Source of the DNA: Cristatella mucedo
Taxonomy: Eukaryota; Bryozoa; Phylactolaemata; Cristatellidae
NCBI GenBank assembly: GCA_009760855.2
Contig: WPIO01000010.1
Coordinates: 8,119,001 to 8,183,000, forward strand
Length of the DNA stretch: 64,000 nt
Direction of reading: 5' to 3'
Part shown: in pieces, positions 33,869-51,689 of the stretch
Layout of the letters: each line of letters starts with the position of its first letter
Numbering within the stretch: position 1 is the stretch's first letter
The notes under the pieces: generated by a model
Databases searched by the model: none
What the model was told of the DNA's origin: nothing
The model's input: only the letters and a program-made list of their open reading frames with translations
Translations under genes and position numbers: made by a program

Positions 33869-33980
33869 GGTCGCTCTTAAAACAATCCTTAAGCTCTATA
33901 ATTCTGCTTGTGCCCATACCATAATGCCCCGGTCTTCGTCGGTCTTGAAGATGGCCTAAAAGAGCCCCAGCAAGCAATCG

Positions 33981-33982
<2 letters not shown>

Positions 33983-34076
<94 letters not shown>
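33983..34076. repeat. (TA)n microsatellite, 94 bp
   Basis: Uninterrupted TA run. Confidence 0.98.
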
Positions 34077-34079
<3 letters not shown>

Positions 34080-35407
34080 GATGCCATGAATGTATATGTC
34101 TACCGTGGTCGACATAAAAATTCAACTTGACCTTGGCTCGAGGTCGAGGACTTTAACGGCTGTGTCAGACCAGCTTGTTAAGTTGTAACTCTTAACGATC
34201 CCTTATGAACGATGTGGGCTGCTGGTTAATAAACCACAGCTGCCATCGTATTCATCTTTCTGCATCCTGCCTCATACATGGCTACAGATGTCGCTAGAGA
34301 TGCAATGGCATGGGCTCAAATGCAAAGTCAACCAGTCTGCTATTAAAACTTTGGTGTTCTACATCAGCCACATTATGACCGCACATATATTACTTGTCAC
34401 TCTTGAATTATAATTACTTTAAACCGGTTGAATAATAATCTTTGGTTAAGCGACACTAAAGCCAAACTCACGGAATAGGCAGTCACTGGAGTCTAGGTGT
34501 TGAGCAGGGGGGTAGGGGGAAGTTACCCCATGCTTTGCACTGGTTGGTTGTTCACTGGTGATCAGGTTCATAATAGATGCCTGTAACCCTCTATAGTTAC
34601 CGTATATACTTCTCTATGCTATAGATGCAAACCTGTTATCCAAAGGTGTGGGCGCTCTTTGAAGCTGTGTTGTTTGGCTACCATCGGCATTACTTCATTC
34701 ATTGATACTGTGCCTTCAAGTCGCTAGCCTTGCTCTAAGGCTCAGGGGCTTCACAGGTATTTGTCGCCCGTCGGCAAAGACCAGCATAGTTAAGATAAGT
34801 GTAGTGTTAGCAGCCTAGTTCTGTCCGGGCATAGAAGCTGCTACACCACGTTTGTAGCATGTGGTGTTGCAAGTGTTAGGTAATTACAGAGGACCCTTTG
34901 CAGTTGCCTCATACTAGTCTTATTGCTCGTGACCGTATTGATGAATTTTTTGTTCCTGGAACACGGAGTTTCATATTCGAAGGATTGAGGCACATACAAA
35001 TATTTGCAATGAGTGCCTGAAAGCTGAGGTAGCAGCTTGCTTTGTGAAATTTTGGAGTTCTTAAAAATCACTTGCTGCACTTTGGCAAATTGAGAAGCAG
35101 TGCTCAATCGAACGTGACCGAAATGAGAAGTATGCTTGTGGTAGCATCACACTTATTGCGATGCTGGCTCTTTCCCCAATAGCTAGAGATTAAGCATTGG
35201 CAGTTGTACATCATCTAAAGGAAGTTCTGCATATCTGTCATGAAAGTGCGCTTATTCTGACTAAAGAGTTAGCCCAATGTCTAAAGCAAACGTTCGAAAT
35301 ATCTTACTAACATTTCAGGCTAAAGACTGCGGAGAGTATCGCTGGCACTCATACAAAGCCTGAACTTGAATGCACTATTGACAGAAGCATGATTGAAACT
35401 GCCAAAA

Positions 35408-35500
35408 TGATAATAACAATAATAATACATGTGTATGCCCTCAGAAAACTTAATCTTTTCTCGGCCCTTTAAATTTGCTGCAAAGGAAGCACGATCTATT
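35408..35500 (-). mobile_element. LINE A 3' tail
   Basis: (AATAAT)n, then ATGCCCTCAGAAAACTTAAT, TTTGCTGCAAAGGAAGCACG. The terminal 90 bp only. Confidence 0.75.
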
Positions 35501-35554
35501 GTGAATGTGCTGTTAACCTAGAGGATGTCCCGGGCGATAAGGTAAAGTATAAGT

Positions 35555-35720
35555 TAGTTGATTCAGCAGCCTCATTCATCATGCATGCAGAAATCCTCAA
35601 TGGCCATCACGCCCTCTTGCAGTGGGCAATGGAGAATTGTCTGCCTGAGAGGACTTAAACCCACGAGTTGGCCCGCAAAGAGTGGGAACCCTGCTCCAGG
35701 GCTAAGGCCTAGGTGACCAC
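35555..35720 (-). mobile_element. Degraded SINE (type 1)
   Basis: Minus strand matches the type 1 body (CCCACTGCAAGAGGGCGTGATGGCC) and the AATGAGGCTGCTGAATCA end; the head has a GTGGGTTTAAGTCC box B remnant. Confidence 0.65.
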
Positions 35721-36189
35721 TGTAGCAGAGCTGCAGGCCATAGTTGAAGCTCCGAATGTTGAAGGTGAATTAAAAAAAAAACGATATACGGCTTGAAAAG
35801 CCAGAATATAAGATTTTGCAAGAGGGCATGAAAATGGCTGCTCCCCAAACAAGTTGCTGGCCGCTCTCCAAAGCCCAAGGCTTCACTGCTATCTGTCGAG
35901 TTTCAGCAAGGACTAGCACTGTGTTTGCAGCCCAGTTCTGTGCAGACGTGGAAGCCACTACACTGCGTTAGAACAACTATCACTCTCTTGATACTCCGGC
36001 GATCAAAATGCTCACTTTTGGCATTGGGGTCTTTTGTTCAATTCCGGATCAACCACGAAATTCAACCATCAAAATTTAAATGCAGTCCATTGAGCTTTTC
36101 CAGTGCCCTATAATGATGGCTACTTGCTTACCATTCTTATGATGAAGCATCCCATAATTGGTGGTAGGATGCTCATACTTCCCCACCAA

Positions 36190-36284
36190 GATCGTAGGAA
36201 AGAGTCGTGCTGCCAATGCTTTAATCGCCAGCTCTAAGCAGGCTGAAAGCCGTCAAGCCTCTACTGCTGTTATATAAATTTGGC

Positions 36285-36286
<2 letters not shown>
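36190..36286 (+). mobile_element. Degraded SINE (type 1), 3' part
   Basis: GCTTTAATCGCCAGCTCTAA, GCTGAAAGCCGTCAAGCCTC and TACTGCTGTTATATAAATTTGGCT parallel the type 1 body; continues into a (TA)n run. Confidence 0.5.

Positions 36287-36365
<79 letters not shown>
36287..36365. repeat. (TA)n microsatellite, 79 bp
   Basis: Uninterrupted TA run at the end of a degraded SINE. Confidence 0.97.
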
Positions 36366-36367
<2 letters not shown>

Positions 36368-37199
36368 GCTGTTATAATAGCTACTCTTTTGTAACTACAC
36401 TTACACATGTAGTAGAACTTTTAAGGATAATGAACTTCGAAGGATTTATTAAGGGTCCACTCAGAATCGTAGCTAGAAAATGCTTTAAGAGGGATAGGAC
36501 TTTTTAAGGACAGGGCAGAACCTCAATCTTGCCTAAGCCAACCGACTACAGTTAGCAGTCTCTTCTGGTTACATGACACACTCCTGCTTAAGGAAGGCTA
36601 AAGCTCAGCATTTTACTCTGCATGTCCATAATTACGGAAAATAAAGCTCTAAGACGTTTGATGACGTATACAGAAAATGTATCCAGCCGAAATCATAAAT
36701 TTTTCTTTTCTCAGTCAAAAGAAGCTGAGCTGAACTTGCACTTCAAATTTCACTTGTATACGTGAACTATTAGCCGAGTCATAGAATTTACAAGGCAGAA
36801 TCTACACTGAAAATGAAGCTGCATAAAAGCCATAAGAATGCACTCAACAAGCTTCACGAATGCATCTCGATCTTCCAAGGTTCGACAAGTCGGGATGCAA
36901 GTCACATAAATTGCAGAGATTGGTAAATTTTTATTTTTAGATTTGTTGCTTCCTGTTGAAACCCGGGCTAGCCGTGATTTGCATAACCATTTTTGTTTCG
37001 TGAGAAATTCGTCAGAACTTCTGATCCCAGTTCTAAAATATTTGTCTTTCGTTAGGTACCCTATACAAGTATTCAATCGTCAAACAACTTATACAGTTTT
37101 TTCTTGACACTCCCCCTCGAGGAAGAATAAAGCTCAGCAGCCAGGTCTCTCTTCAACTGCACGTCTGGTCCTCTCATTAAGGGTCATAATTCAGGAGCC

Positions 37200-37255
37200 T
37201 CTAAAGTACAAGATACCCCAAGCTTCCGTGCTGGGTCCACTTCTTTTCGCAATTT

Positions 37256-37331
<76 letters not shown>

Positions 37332-37440
37332 CGATGCAGTCACCAAGCACAGTCTAAGCTATTGTTTCTGTGCATATGACACACAGCAGTACATGTGCTT
37401 TGATCCAACCCTACATTAGAGGACCTAAAACTTCCTCAAC
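37200..37440 (+). mobile_element. LINE reverse transcriptase remnant interrupted by (CT)n
   Basis: Before the CT run the plus strand reads PQASVLGPLLFAIYTL (RT motif GVPQGSVLGPLLFSIYT). After the run it reads HSLSYCFCAYDTQQYMCF, a decayed version of YHFYADDTQLYF; the YADD catalytic motif is now AYD. The two parts are adjacent in an intact LINE, so the CT tract is an internal expansion. This remnant is plus strand, opposite to the LINE B piece at 37655. Confidence 0.75.
37259..37329. repeat. (CT)n microsatellite, 71 bp
   Basis: Uninterrupted. It is preceded at 37220-37258 by sequence reading VLGPLLFAIYTL, a LINE RT motif on the plus strand, so it may have grown inside a LINE remnant. Confidence 0.95.
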
Positions 37441-37654
37441 TCTCTAGCTGCATGTGTTGCTGACATTCACATTCGGGTGGCAAGAAGCTTTCACAAATCG
37501 AAAACAATAAAACCAACTTACTAGTTATGGGAAAGCTACTGTTACTCAGAAAGTCGAAAAAGTGCTCTCAAAACATGCTCCATCTGCATATCTCCAAAGC
37601 TTCTGAACCAAACTTCATGTCCTGTTCTAAAGTGACTATTCAGTAAATTAATTT

Positions 37655-38156
37655 AGTGCATCTCCTTCTGTAACTCCACAAAGCGACAAAGACGATGTGG
37701 GTGTTACATAGGAGACTTTTGTCTAGCACTCTTGAGGTCTAAGCGGCTTTCGGTAGCCAACAGACTTCATCTCACGCAATAAAGAGAAAGTGAGAAGCAT
37801 AGCTGAGTGAGGTAGTGAGTAGCATGAAAGTGACAGCTCAAGGTGGCTGGAAAGGATGCACGGTACTCGGCAGCAGGAGAGTAGACGCCATTGCTTAAGA
37901 ATTGTGGAAGTGGGTTCCACGGGATCTGCAGAGCAAAAGTTTCCGTTGCCAACAGTCTTTAAGCAAAACCATTGAACAGCTAGACTACCACATTAGCTGA
38001 GTCTGCCTACATTGCAAACATCCATTGCTTAAGAATTGTGGAAGTGGGTTCCACGGGATCTGCAGAGCAAAAGTTTCCGTTGCCAACAGTCTTTAAGCAA
38101 AACCATTGAACAGCTAGACTACCACATTAGCTGAGTCTGCCTACATTGCAAACATT
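37655..38156 (-). mobile_element. LINE B 3' fragment with a 134-bp direct duplication
   Basis: Family B 3' end (TCTCCTTCTGTAACTCCACA) and C-terminal ORF. The last 134 bp (37889-38022) is repeated directly at 38023-38156 with no difference I can see. Confidence 0.9.
37889..38156. repeat. 134-bp perfect tandem duplication
   Basis: Both copies begin CCATTGCTTAAGAATTGTGG and end ATTGCAAACAT. The duplication includes LINE B sequence and about 50 bp of flank. Confidence 0.93.
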
Positions 38157-38157
38157 C

Positions 38158-38815
38158 AGGCCTCCTTATACAGGGATACCACATCTAAAGAGGTCTATGC
38201 ATTTGTGACCTCATATTTCTACTTGTGTAACTCACTACTCGCAGGTCTACCTGCCTGAGCAAACAATTTCAGTTGGTGCAAAACTCCTCAGCCAGGCTTG
38301 TCTATCGTGAACGTCGCAGCTGCCACATTACACAACTTCTCACCGACCTGCACTGGCTCCCGTCAAGCAGCATATCGAATGCAAGGTTTTGTCACTCACT
38401 TTTAGATTTCTTTATTCTCTAGCTCCTGCCTACTTATCCGAACTACTTCCGAATCAGACCAGGCATCGAACTACCTGCTCTTCTTACTGAAGTCATTAAG
38501 CTGTGCCTCTAACCAACCTCAAATCCTTTGGGGACTGCTCCTTGAGTTTGCATGCTGCTATGGCCTAGAACTCATTCCCGACTGACCTCATGACATCCCC
38601 TTACTTGACGACATTAAAATAAAAGCCTAAAACACACCTCTTCCTCATACCATTTGCTGACTCCATGTGAATTTCCTATATGTATGCTTATGCATTCTGA
38701 CACTGCATATTATCGCTAACCATATTGATCGGCTTCCTGTACGGCATTTGTAAAATTTTGATACAAATTTAGTTCCATTAGGGCACTATACGAATGTCTT
38801 ATTATTATTGTTATA
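38158..38815 (+). mobile_element. Old LINE (family C), C-terminal fragment and tail
   Basis: AACTCACTACTCGCAGGTCT, CTCCTCAGCCAGGCTTGTCT, GACCTGCACTGGCTCCCGTC and a tail TTAGTTCCATTAGGGCACTA with (TTATTA)n. Follows the LINE ORF order; many stops. Confidence 0.82.
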
Positions 38816-39585
38816 GTACTGTCTTTCCATATCAGAAATAAAGCAGCCCATGAGCAGCAGAAGGAAGCTGGTATAGCAATCAGAGATCAATGCTTGGAAG
38901 ATGCCATGGCATGGATATTAGGAGCATTGTGTACTTCTTGAGCTACTTGCTTTTCTTTCTCATTCTCTTGTGCTGACATCAATACTTATCCAGAAGCAGA
39001 ACTTGGCTCCTTGTGTCTGTTAATGTGAGCCAGTAGTGAGTGTAAGAAGAATATAACAGCCACCATATATCATGTACATGCCACTGTTGACTCATTACCG
39101 TGTGCATGCTTGCATGTGTGTGTATGCATCCACACCAGTGCGAACAAAACCATGTATTCGACGATAACATTAACTTTACACCCGTCATGATCTACCCCGA
39201 GTACTCGACCTATCCCGTGTGCACCTGGGTACATGAGGCCAAACTCGTTTGCTAGTGAGCATGTCGAGGTGGCTGCTGCTGGGCCAGCCTGCACAACGGG
39301 AGAACACTCTCCTCGAGTGTGGCTCTTGTAATGCATACAACCAGACTGGAGCCGCACGTGGCCAATGAGAAAGTGGCAGCAACGAGCTCTTAAAATCTCG
39401 TTCCTGTGCTGCCAGTGACTCGGCTTTGGAGGTGCTTTGGCGCCAGAGCACGCCACGAAACCCCTCGGAGTAAGAGCAAAGCTTTTTGCTCCAGCAGCAT
39501 GCTGGTGAGCGATCCGGGCGATCAGGAGCACAGTGACCTCACATCGCTCAGCTGCCGGGACTGCGACCTGCCACCGCGATCTTAC

Positions 39586-39713
39586 CGAACACGCGGCCAG
39601 GTTGGGCTCCGATCTGCCAGATGCAGCATCGCGGTGGGTCCCCGTGGGGGCTGCTGCAGCCGCCCGCAAGGCTGCACCCGGCAGCTCCAGGGGCCTGTTG
39701 CTTCGTCGCCGGC
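39586..39713 (-). CDS. Candidate N-terminal exon of the MAST gene
   Basis: GC-rich open stretch bounded by a good acceptor (CATTCTGTAG) and a good donor (TCG followed by GTAAGA). It holds two bases plus 42 codons, so it ends in phase 0, as needed by the next exon at 29575. The peptide is Arg/Ala-rich, starts RRRSNRPLEL and ends near GRSEPNLAACS. MAST proteins have basic, Ser-rich N-termini with short motifs of this general kind, but there is no residue-level match that proves it. The open frame continues into the intron on both sides, so splice sites rather than stops define it. It could be an exon of another minus-strand gene or chance. The required upstream exon, ending in phase 1, was not found. 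Confidence 0.4.
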
Positions 39714-41200
39714 CTACAGAATGACAACAGAGTAACGAGAGCTCACGGTGCTTCGAGCAACGGGCAGCAAGCAAAGAGCTGAAGCCAGCGCCGACAGTGT
39801 GTGAGCAGCAGGCCATCCATCCTTGCCCGACCTTTCGCCATGCACGGGTGGGATGCCTGCTTGGTGCAGGAAGTTGCATGAACGCCTGCGGGCCTTCTGG
39901 GCCGACAGCCGACTCGACCGGCTGTAAGCGGGAATGGTCGGCCGAGCCCGGACAGATTGAGAAGCAGCCATCGATGCTTGAAAGGGGCCTGAGCCATTAG
40001 ACAGGCTGTATAAATCGATGATCCGACTAGAAGCTCCACCGCACCCCGACCATCACCGACTGTACATGTTTATCAATACCGAATGCGTCATCGAGCCTGC
40101 AGCTGCTCCAGCTGCTAGTCTAGAGCAGTATGGCTTTGGTTTGCCGGTTCCCAGTAATTTTATCTTAAGATGGGGCTGACATTATCTCTTCTTTTCCACT
40201 TTTGCATCTGCTTGTACCGTACCCTGCTTAGGCATGCAAATAGAACCGTAGCCAAGAGCGAGGAGACCTCCTATATGAACGCTGAGCAGCCCCAGGTCGG
40301 TCGCCCGCTGTCTATCTAGAAGAATCGATAGATGAGCTCCTGGGCACTAGCACGGCTTCTCGGCTTTTGTTCCCACTCTAGCTACTTGCCTAAGAGCAGT
40401 TTATTGGATTGACAGCCTGACTGCGCTTAGTCACCCAACTATTGTTCAATAAGGATGCATTAGCAGGCCAACGGCAGCAGAAACACTGCAGGCAGACGGT
40501 TACTTGATAATCCAGCTGTGAAATCAGGCTCACTGGTGCAGGCACGATAATAGATGCAGTCTGCTCAACGTCTCAAGGGGAGGGAGCGGCCATAGGAGTG
40601 TGGTTAATTTTCATTACACACCCACCCTTACATGTTAATCGGCACCTGAGTAGTTCTCATGAGGAAGGCCACAGAGCAGCTTCAGCCTGGGTGAGACACG
40701 GCAAAAGTGCTTAAACCGTGAGAGATTTTCGCACAGCCTGGGATTGCTGCAGGCCACTGGCAACTGGACAGTGCTAGAGCACCTGGTTCGTGCATGTGAC
40801 ACAAAACTACTTAATGCAACTAAAGAGGCTTGCTCTTCTGAGCAGTGATTCAATGCAACCGATTGGCTGACCAACAGCTGCAGCCAAACTATTGAAAAGC
40901 TTGCCCAGCTTTCTAAATGGCTATATCTAACACAAGTCGAAGTCAGCAGCAATGAGGGCACCCTCCGGCAAGCCAATCAAGTGATCAGTCGATGTGGTCG
41001 CAAGCATTATGACCTCTTGGCTCTCGACACAAGGGTTCAATGTATTAACCCGGTTCAACTACTGGCTTGAGCAAAAGACGTGGGTGCAAGATGCATTTCA
41101 GTGGCGATAGGCACAGTTAGCCTACAAAATGTTAAGAGTACAATGTGCCCACTGAAATACTGCAGCTTCAGTGAGGTGGCACCAGTGCTGTCATATAAGC
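39714..41200. other. GC-richer stretch, no recognised gene
   Basis: 39200-40130 is clearly GC-richer than its surroundings and open in several frames, on both sides of the candidate exon. No domain or convincing second exon seen. 40130-41200 is plain sequence. Confidence 0.5.
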
Positions 41201-41211
41201 TAAGTAAGCTC

Positions 41212-41847
41212 CCTTACACGACTCTGCAGCTAGGCTTGTCTGTCGTGAGCGGCGCAGTTGCCACATTACTCCACTTCTCGCCGACCTGCACTGGTTACCA
41301 GTCAAGCAACGGATTGACTTCAAGGTTTTGTCGCTCACTTTTAGGTCTCTTCATTCTATGGCTCCAGCCTATCTTTCAGATATACTACCCCATCAGGCAA
41401 AGCATCGTACCACTCGCTTTTCGGAATCCAACAGTCTAGAAATACCTCGTACAAACCTTAAATCCTTTGGAGACCGTGCATTTAGCTCGTATGCTCCCAC
41501 AGCCTGGAACTCCCTCCCGACCTGCATCAGAACATCCCCTGACCTGACCACATTTAAAAGAAACTTAAAAACATACCTATTTAGGACAGCATTTAGTGGG
41601 TCCTTGTGATTCGTCCTCGATGTGCTTATGCGTGCTGACACTGTTCATACTGCCACTAACCACATTTGCATGCTGACCCAGTGCATGTAACCCCTAACCA
41701 TGTTATTCATTTTGTTTGTTTTTCAAGCATGATTTTACTTACTATTCTATTGCGTATCACTTTGCAGCAAATGTAAAGCGCCTAGAAAGAGATTAAGTTC
41801 TCTGAGGGCGCTTTATCAAGTGCAATATTATTATTATTATAATAACC
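41212..41847 (+). mobile_element. LINE A, C-terminal ORF and 3' end
   Basis: Plus strand reads, with one frameshift, AARLVCRERRSCHITPLL-like sequence, then LTFRSLHSMAPAYLSDILP, LKSFGDRAFSSYAPTAWNSL and TFKRNLKTYLFRTAFSGSL, a stop, the untranslated region and (ATT)n. The closest match in the window to the 12834 copy. The catalytic RT region is absent. Confidence 0.93.
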
Positions 41848-42920
41848 TCTCCACAAAATTAGTAATTTACCAGCTGACCTAGCGCGCCACCACTTTGGTA
41901 AGCGAGATTTTTCCATTTTATTTTAATTTTAATAGAGAATGGCACGCATCTTACCATTTCCTGTGCTGCGTCAATGCCAGATGTATTTAGCTCGGAGAAA
42001 GGTGTAGTTAATAAGAGACACTTTTATTTTCAGCATTGCCAAGGTGAATTTGTATGCACTGATACGGGTAAAGCGCCGTTATTAATCAACTCGTTACAGT
42101 AGCCCATCCACGTGCTGGCCTTCCCATTGCAATAGGACATCACAAACATCTAAGGACATAACTTCCATTTCAGATAGTTATAAAATCTAAATGCTGGCAA
42201 GATTAATTATTTCAAACTCTAGCGATCTTCCGATCAAAAGGAGGAGCTTTAGCATCTTCAGAATCGTAAGATCGTAATACGATCTTAAGCATCTAAAGCA
42301 TCTTCATCTTTAGGTTTTATGAATATGGTTTTACGGGATTACATTAACTTGCCACTTACAAGCTACACTGCACTTAACCGTCCTTAGGGAAAGGTAATGT
42401 TCATAGTTACGAACCCATTTTGTAATTGTTTTTGTTTTTAATGCACTTCTTAATGATCAATTGTATGAGTTGAATGTGAATGATATGATTGGGTTTCAAG
42501 AAGGTCAAATAGGTTCCTCCGGAGCAGACTGAAAATGAATGGATCAGAAGAAGTGAGTCGCAGTGAGACCTTGAAGTAAATGTGATACCTTCAGAAGGGA
42601 GCAGAAGTGAAGGGAAGATCGACGGCAGATTGGAAGTCAGGAATGTGACGCAATTAGGAGGTCGACGATTCTTGCTAAGTGGATCATCCATAAAACCTCA
42701 CACAAGCCGGAAACCCTGCAAAGGGAGAGTTACACGCGTCAAGGCCGTCCGTTACAAATGCACGCTCTAGCATGGCTCTGTTATTCTTACCTATGCGAGC
42801 CTAAGTTTACAATATATTCGTTACTGAAATTAGGCGGCTCGGCTGCTTAGCTAATTTAGTTATCTAGCGAAAGGTAATTTCGAAACGGGACATCCAGATC
42901 CAGATTAAAGGAGGCATCCA

Positions 42921-43226
42921 CGCAACCACATTTAAAAGGAACCTAAAAACACACCTATTTAGGACAGCATTTAGTGGGTCCCTGTGATTCGTCCTTGATG
43001 TGCTTATGCGTGCTGACACTGTGCATGCTGCCACTAGCCACATTTGTATGCTGACCCTGTGCATGTCACCCCTAACCAAATTATTCATTTCGTTTGTTTT
43101 TCAAGCATGATTTTACTTACCATTCAATTGCATTTCACTTTACAGCAAATGTAAAGCGCCTAGAGAGAGATTAAGTTCTCTGAGGGCGCTTTATCAAGTG
43201 AATTATTATTATTATTATTATTACTG
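42921..43226 (+). mobile_element. LINE A 3' end
   Basis: Starts in the ORF at ACCACATTTAAAAGGAACCT, followed by the 3' untranslated region and (TTA)n to 43226. Very similar to 41560-41847, so both are relatively young. Confidence 0.92.
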
Positions 43227-43229
43227 AAA

Positions 43230-45868
43230 GATGGCACAAATCATGCTTCAGAGCTGACATTGCTGCAGCATCCAATGATTTTCGGCAAACACCTACGGGG
43301 CTAATCCTATTCTGACTCACCTCTGTGATGCTGCCATGTGAATTTCCATTAACTGCCAACTCTAATATTCATGTCGTCAGTGTGGTTCTGCAGCGCTTTG
43401 TCATAACCATATCTGTTAGTAGCATGTACAACATGTATTCAAGTTCGAGCACCGGAGCGAATTCTGTAACGGTAGCTTTTTTGCTTTTGTGCCCCAGTGC
43501 TGCCTACTTATAATGAATTCTATCGGCATTGCCCTAGCCTATGTGTCAATTAAGGCCCAGCTAATACAGACCAGCAGCGTGTGAGCTCACGGGCCAATTA
43601 AGGCTGTACCGTAGGCTGCTGATAAAGTCAAGAGCAAACTCTCCATTATGTAATCATCTTCATATTTTAATTACCAAACTGGTGCGTTTTAGAAAACATG
43701 CCTTTAATATGTGCAGTATTTCCTATTATGTAACCAACTTGCTCAAAAATGCACCAGTGCTAGAATTTCTCCTGCTGCCAACTGTGTCAAAACTTGCTAG
43801 TTTCTTACTGCAGCCTATTCACTACTTTCGAAGGCTGTACCAATCCGGAATAGCTTTCGAAATTAGTGTTTATTTTCAATTTACTGTTAAAAAACTCGCG
43901 ATCGTACTGTGTCACCTTGAAGTATTTCCATGTATCTGATTGGAGGCAAGGGGTCCCAGAATTTCCGAACCTGTGAAGCGCCGAAACTTAGCAAAGTATA
44001 CAAATGTACAGTCTCCATGGAAAATCTGCATATAGCCATGGTTACAAAATATTGAGACCACAAGAAATACAGCCAATTGCTTTTTTAAAGTTGTGCCGAT
44101 ATCATGTATAATTAGTTGCCATGCTTCATCGAATTGTGAAAAGACAGTTTGGCATGATAGATCAACGACACAACTTGTGCTAGTTTACAAGCAAAAGCAG
44201 AAGCAAGAGAAATGTATAAACAATGATGGAACATGTAAGACTACCTAAGATAGCACTACTAAGATAGCTCTATTATGTCTACAATTCTGAATCAGAAGTA
44301 TAATTTAGGGTAGTATTCCCAGAAGCCAGGTAATGATATCGTACGTAAGAAGTTGGAGAACAATCCTCCAAGCGGTGCTACTTTCAAATTTAATGCCATG
44401 CTTAACCACATGGATTAGCAGAAGCAGCTGCTGTGCTGATTGCTGACCTAACAAAGTAAAACGAGGTACTCTTAAGATTTCCTAAACGAGGTACTCTTAA
44501 GATTTCCTCACCACTTAAATAACCACCTATTTACTTCGGGCAACTGGGCTTTATTTCGGTAAATTAGCCCTGCCACCTGCAAGACTAGCAGCTAGGACCT
44601 CAGGCTTCGGAATCATCACACTATTCATCAAGCCACCGGGATGGCCACCAGGATGCTTGATTTCGAGAAACCAAGCTTTGGTAAGAACCACGCTTAGAAA
44701 AGAAGCCTTGCCTGTTAAAGTGATTGAGCATTGGCCAGAGAGTTCCACAGAATGAAGCACCTCGAAGCAATAAACCGATGCCTATGTAAGAACATGCAAT
44801 GCGTGGGTGCTGCATGAAAACTTGAATGCTACAGTCGTGTACATACACGGCTTGCTTCGTCACAGAGTCAAAGTAGGACACGATGGGCCAACCTTTGAGT
44901 CAGAGAAGGCATCGAAGGTTTATTCTTTAAGATTGTTGAGTTGTTAGTGCCCTACATTTTTACAATTTAGTGTAGCAAAAAGTGGTGAGATGGTGATAAC
45001 AGCTTTGTATCGATAGTAACAATTTTTTCTGCATACTTCGGCTTTTCATCAATAATTAATCATGCTTTCTCACTTGAAAGCTTCACTTCAGTTAAGTAAT
45101 TTTGATGCTCCTCCATACACTCAGAGATTATCAAAGCTGCCTGGCCAAGAAGGCATCAGTTTGCATTGTTCACCATGCAAAGCTTTTTAAGCAACCAAGT
45201 GACCTGCCGGAGACTCATACACTTTTAACCAGTCACACTTTCAGAGCCATCTGATTAGATGTGGGCAGTGGGTGGCAGTTGATCGTGGCAGCTGGTCGTC
45301 TTTTTCGGTTCAAACCGCTTTAAGTGTTGCCTCTCCAGCCAGATCCAAGAAGGCTGCGACAGCAAGCTGACTGCAACCTCATTGCAAGGACAGGTAAAAA
45401 TTACATTGATCTTTCCGAGTTCATTTTATTATTAGGTGCAAAATGCGGAACGAGGTGTCCTGCTGCAGTGACATATAATTCTAGGAGTAGGAGCACGGGC
45501 TGAACCTGTGCAGTATAGATAACTGCTATCACTGGCACAAACTTGTTCTACATAACTACATAACATAGGGAAGCATGTTTCACTTGCTAGGACAAGAAAG
45601 CGGATGCTCTTAACCTTGACGTAAGAGTCGAAACTGCTAACTCCGCACTGTCATTCTGGTTGCCCCGGTCGCTAACCTCACAATCATTTGGTAAAGTGAC
45701 GAGACGGTCCCCGGGATTGTGGTCGGCTCAACCTAGGTAGCTCACCAATAATGATTGCTGCAGAACTTGCTGTGAGTCCGCATGGAAGGAAAACAGTGTA
45801 GGGAGGCGATGTTGGGACTGCCAGTAGTCGTCGGACTAAGTCAGTCGCGTTATCTCCATCTTAGCTAA
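43230..45868. other. No gene recognised
   Basis: Plain AT-rich sequence. A 25- to 26-bp unit containing AAACGAGGTACTCTTAAGAT is directly repeated at 44458-44509. An 86-codon minus-strand frame at 44621-44881 has no recognisable motif. Confidence 0.6.
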
Positions 45869-45869
45869 G

Positions 45870-45870
<1 letters not shown>

Positions 45871-45926
<56 letters not shown>
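45871..45926. repeat. (GA)n microsatellite, 56 bp
   Basis: Uninterrupted; directly adjoins the 5' end of the LINE B copy at 45927. Confidence 0.97.

Positions 45927-51689
<5,763 letters not shown>

Larger units (their letters stand above)
29576..39585. other. About 10 kb between the two most 5' MAST exons
   Basis: Holds several microsatellites, a hairpin at 30655, LINE B with a tandem duplication at 37655-38160, LINE C at 38160-38815 and degraded SINEs. 32400-33540 is GC-richer with CTG/CAG-rich stretches, but no exon there is convincing. 34200-35400 and 36370-37250 hold nothing recognisable. Confidence 0.75.
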
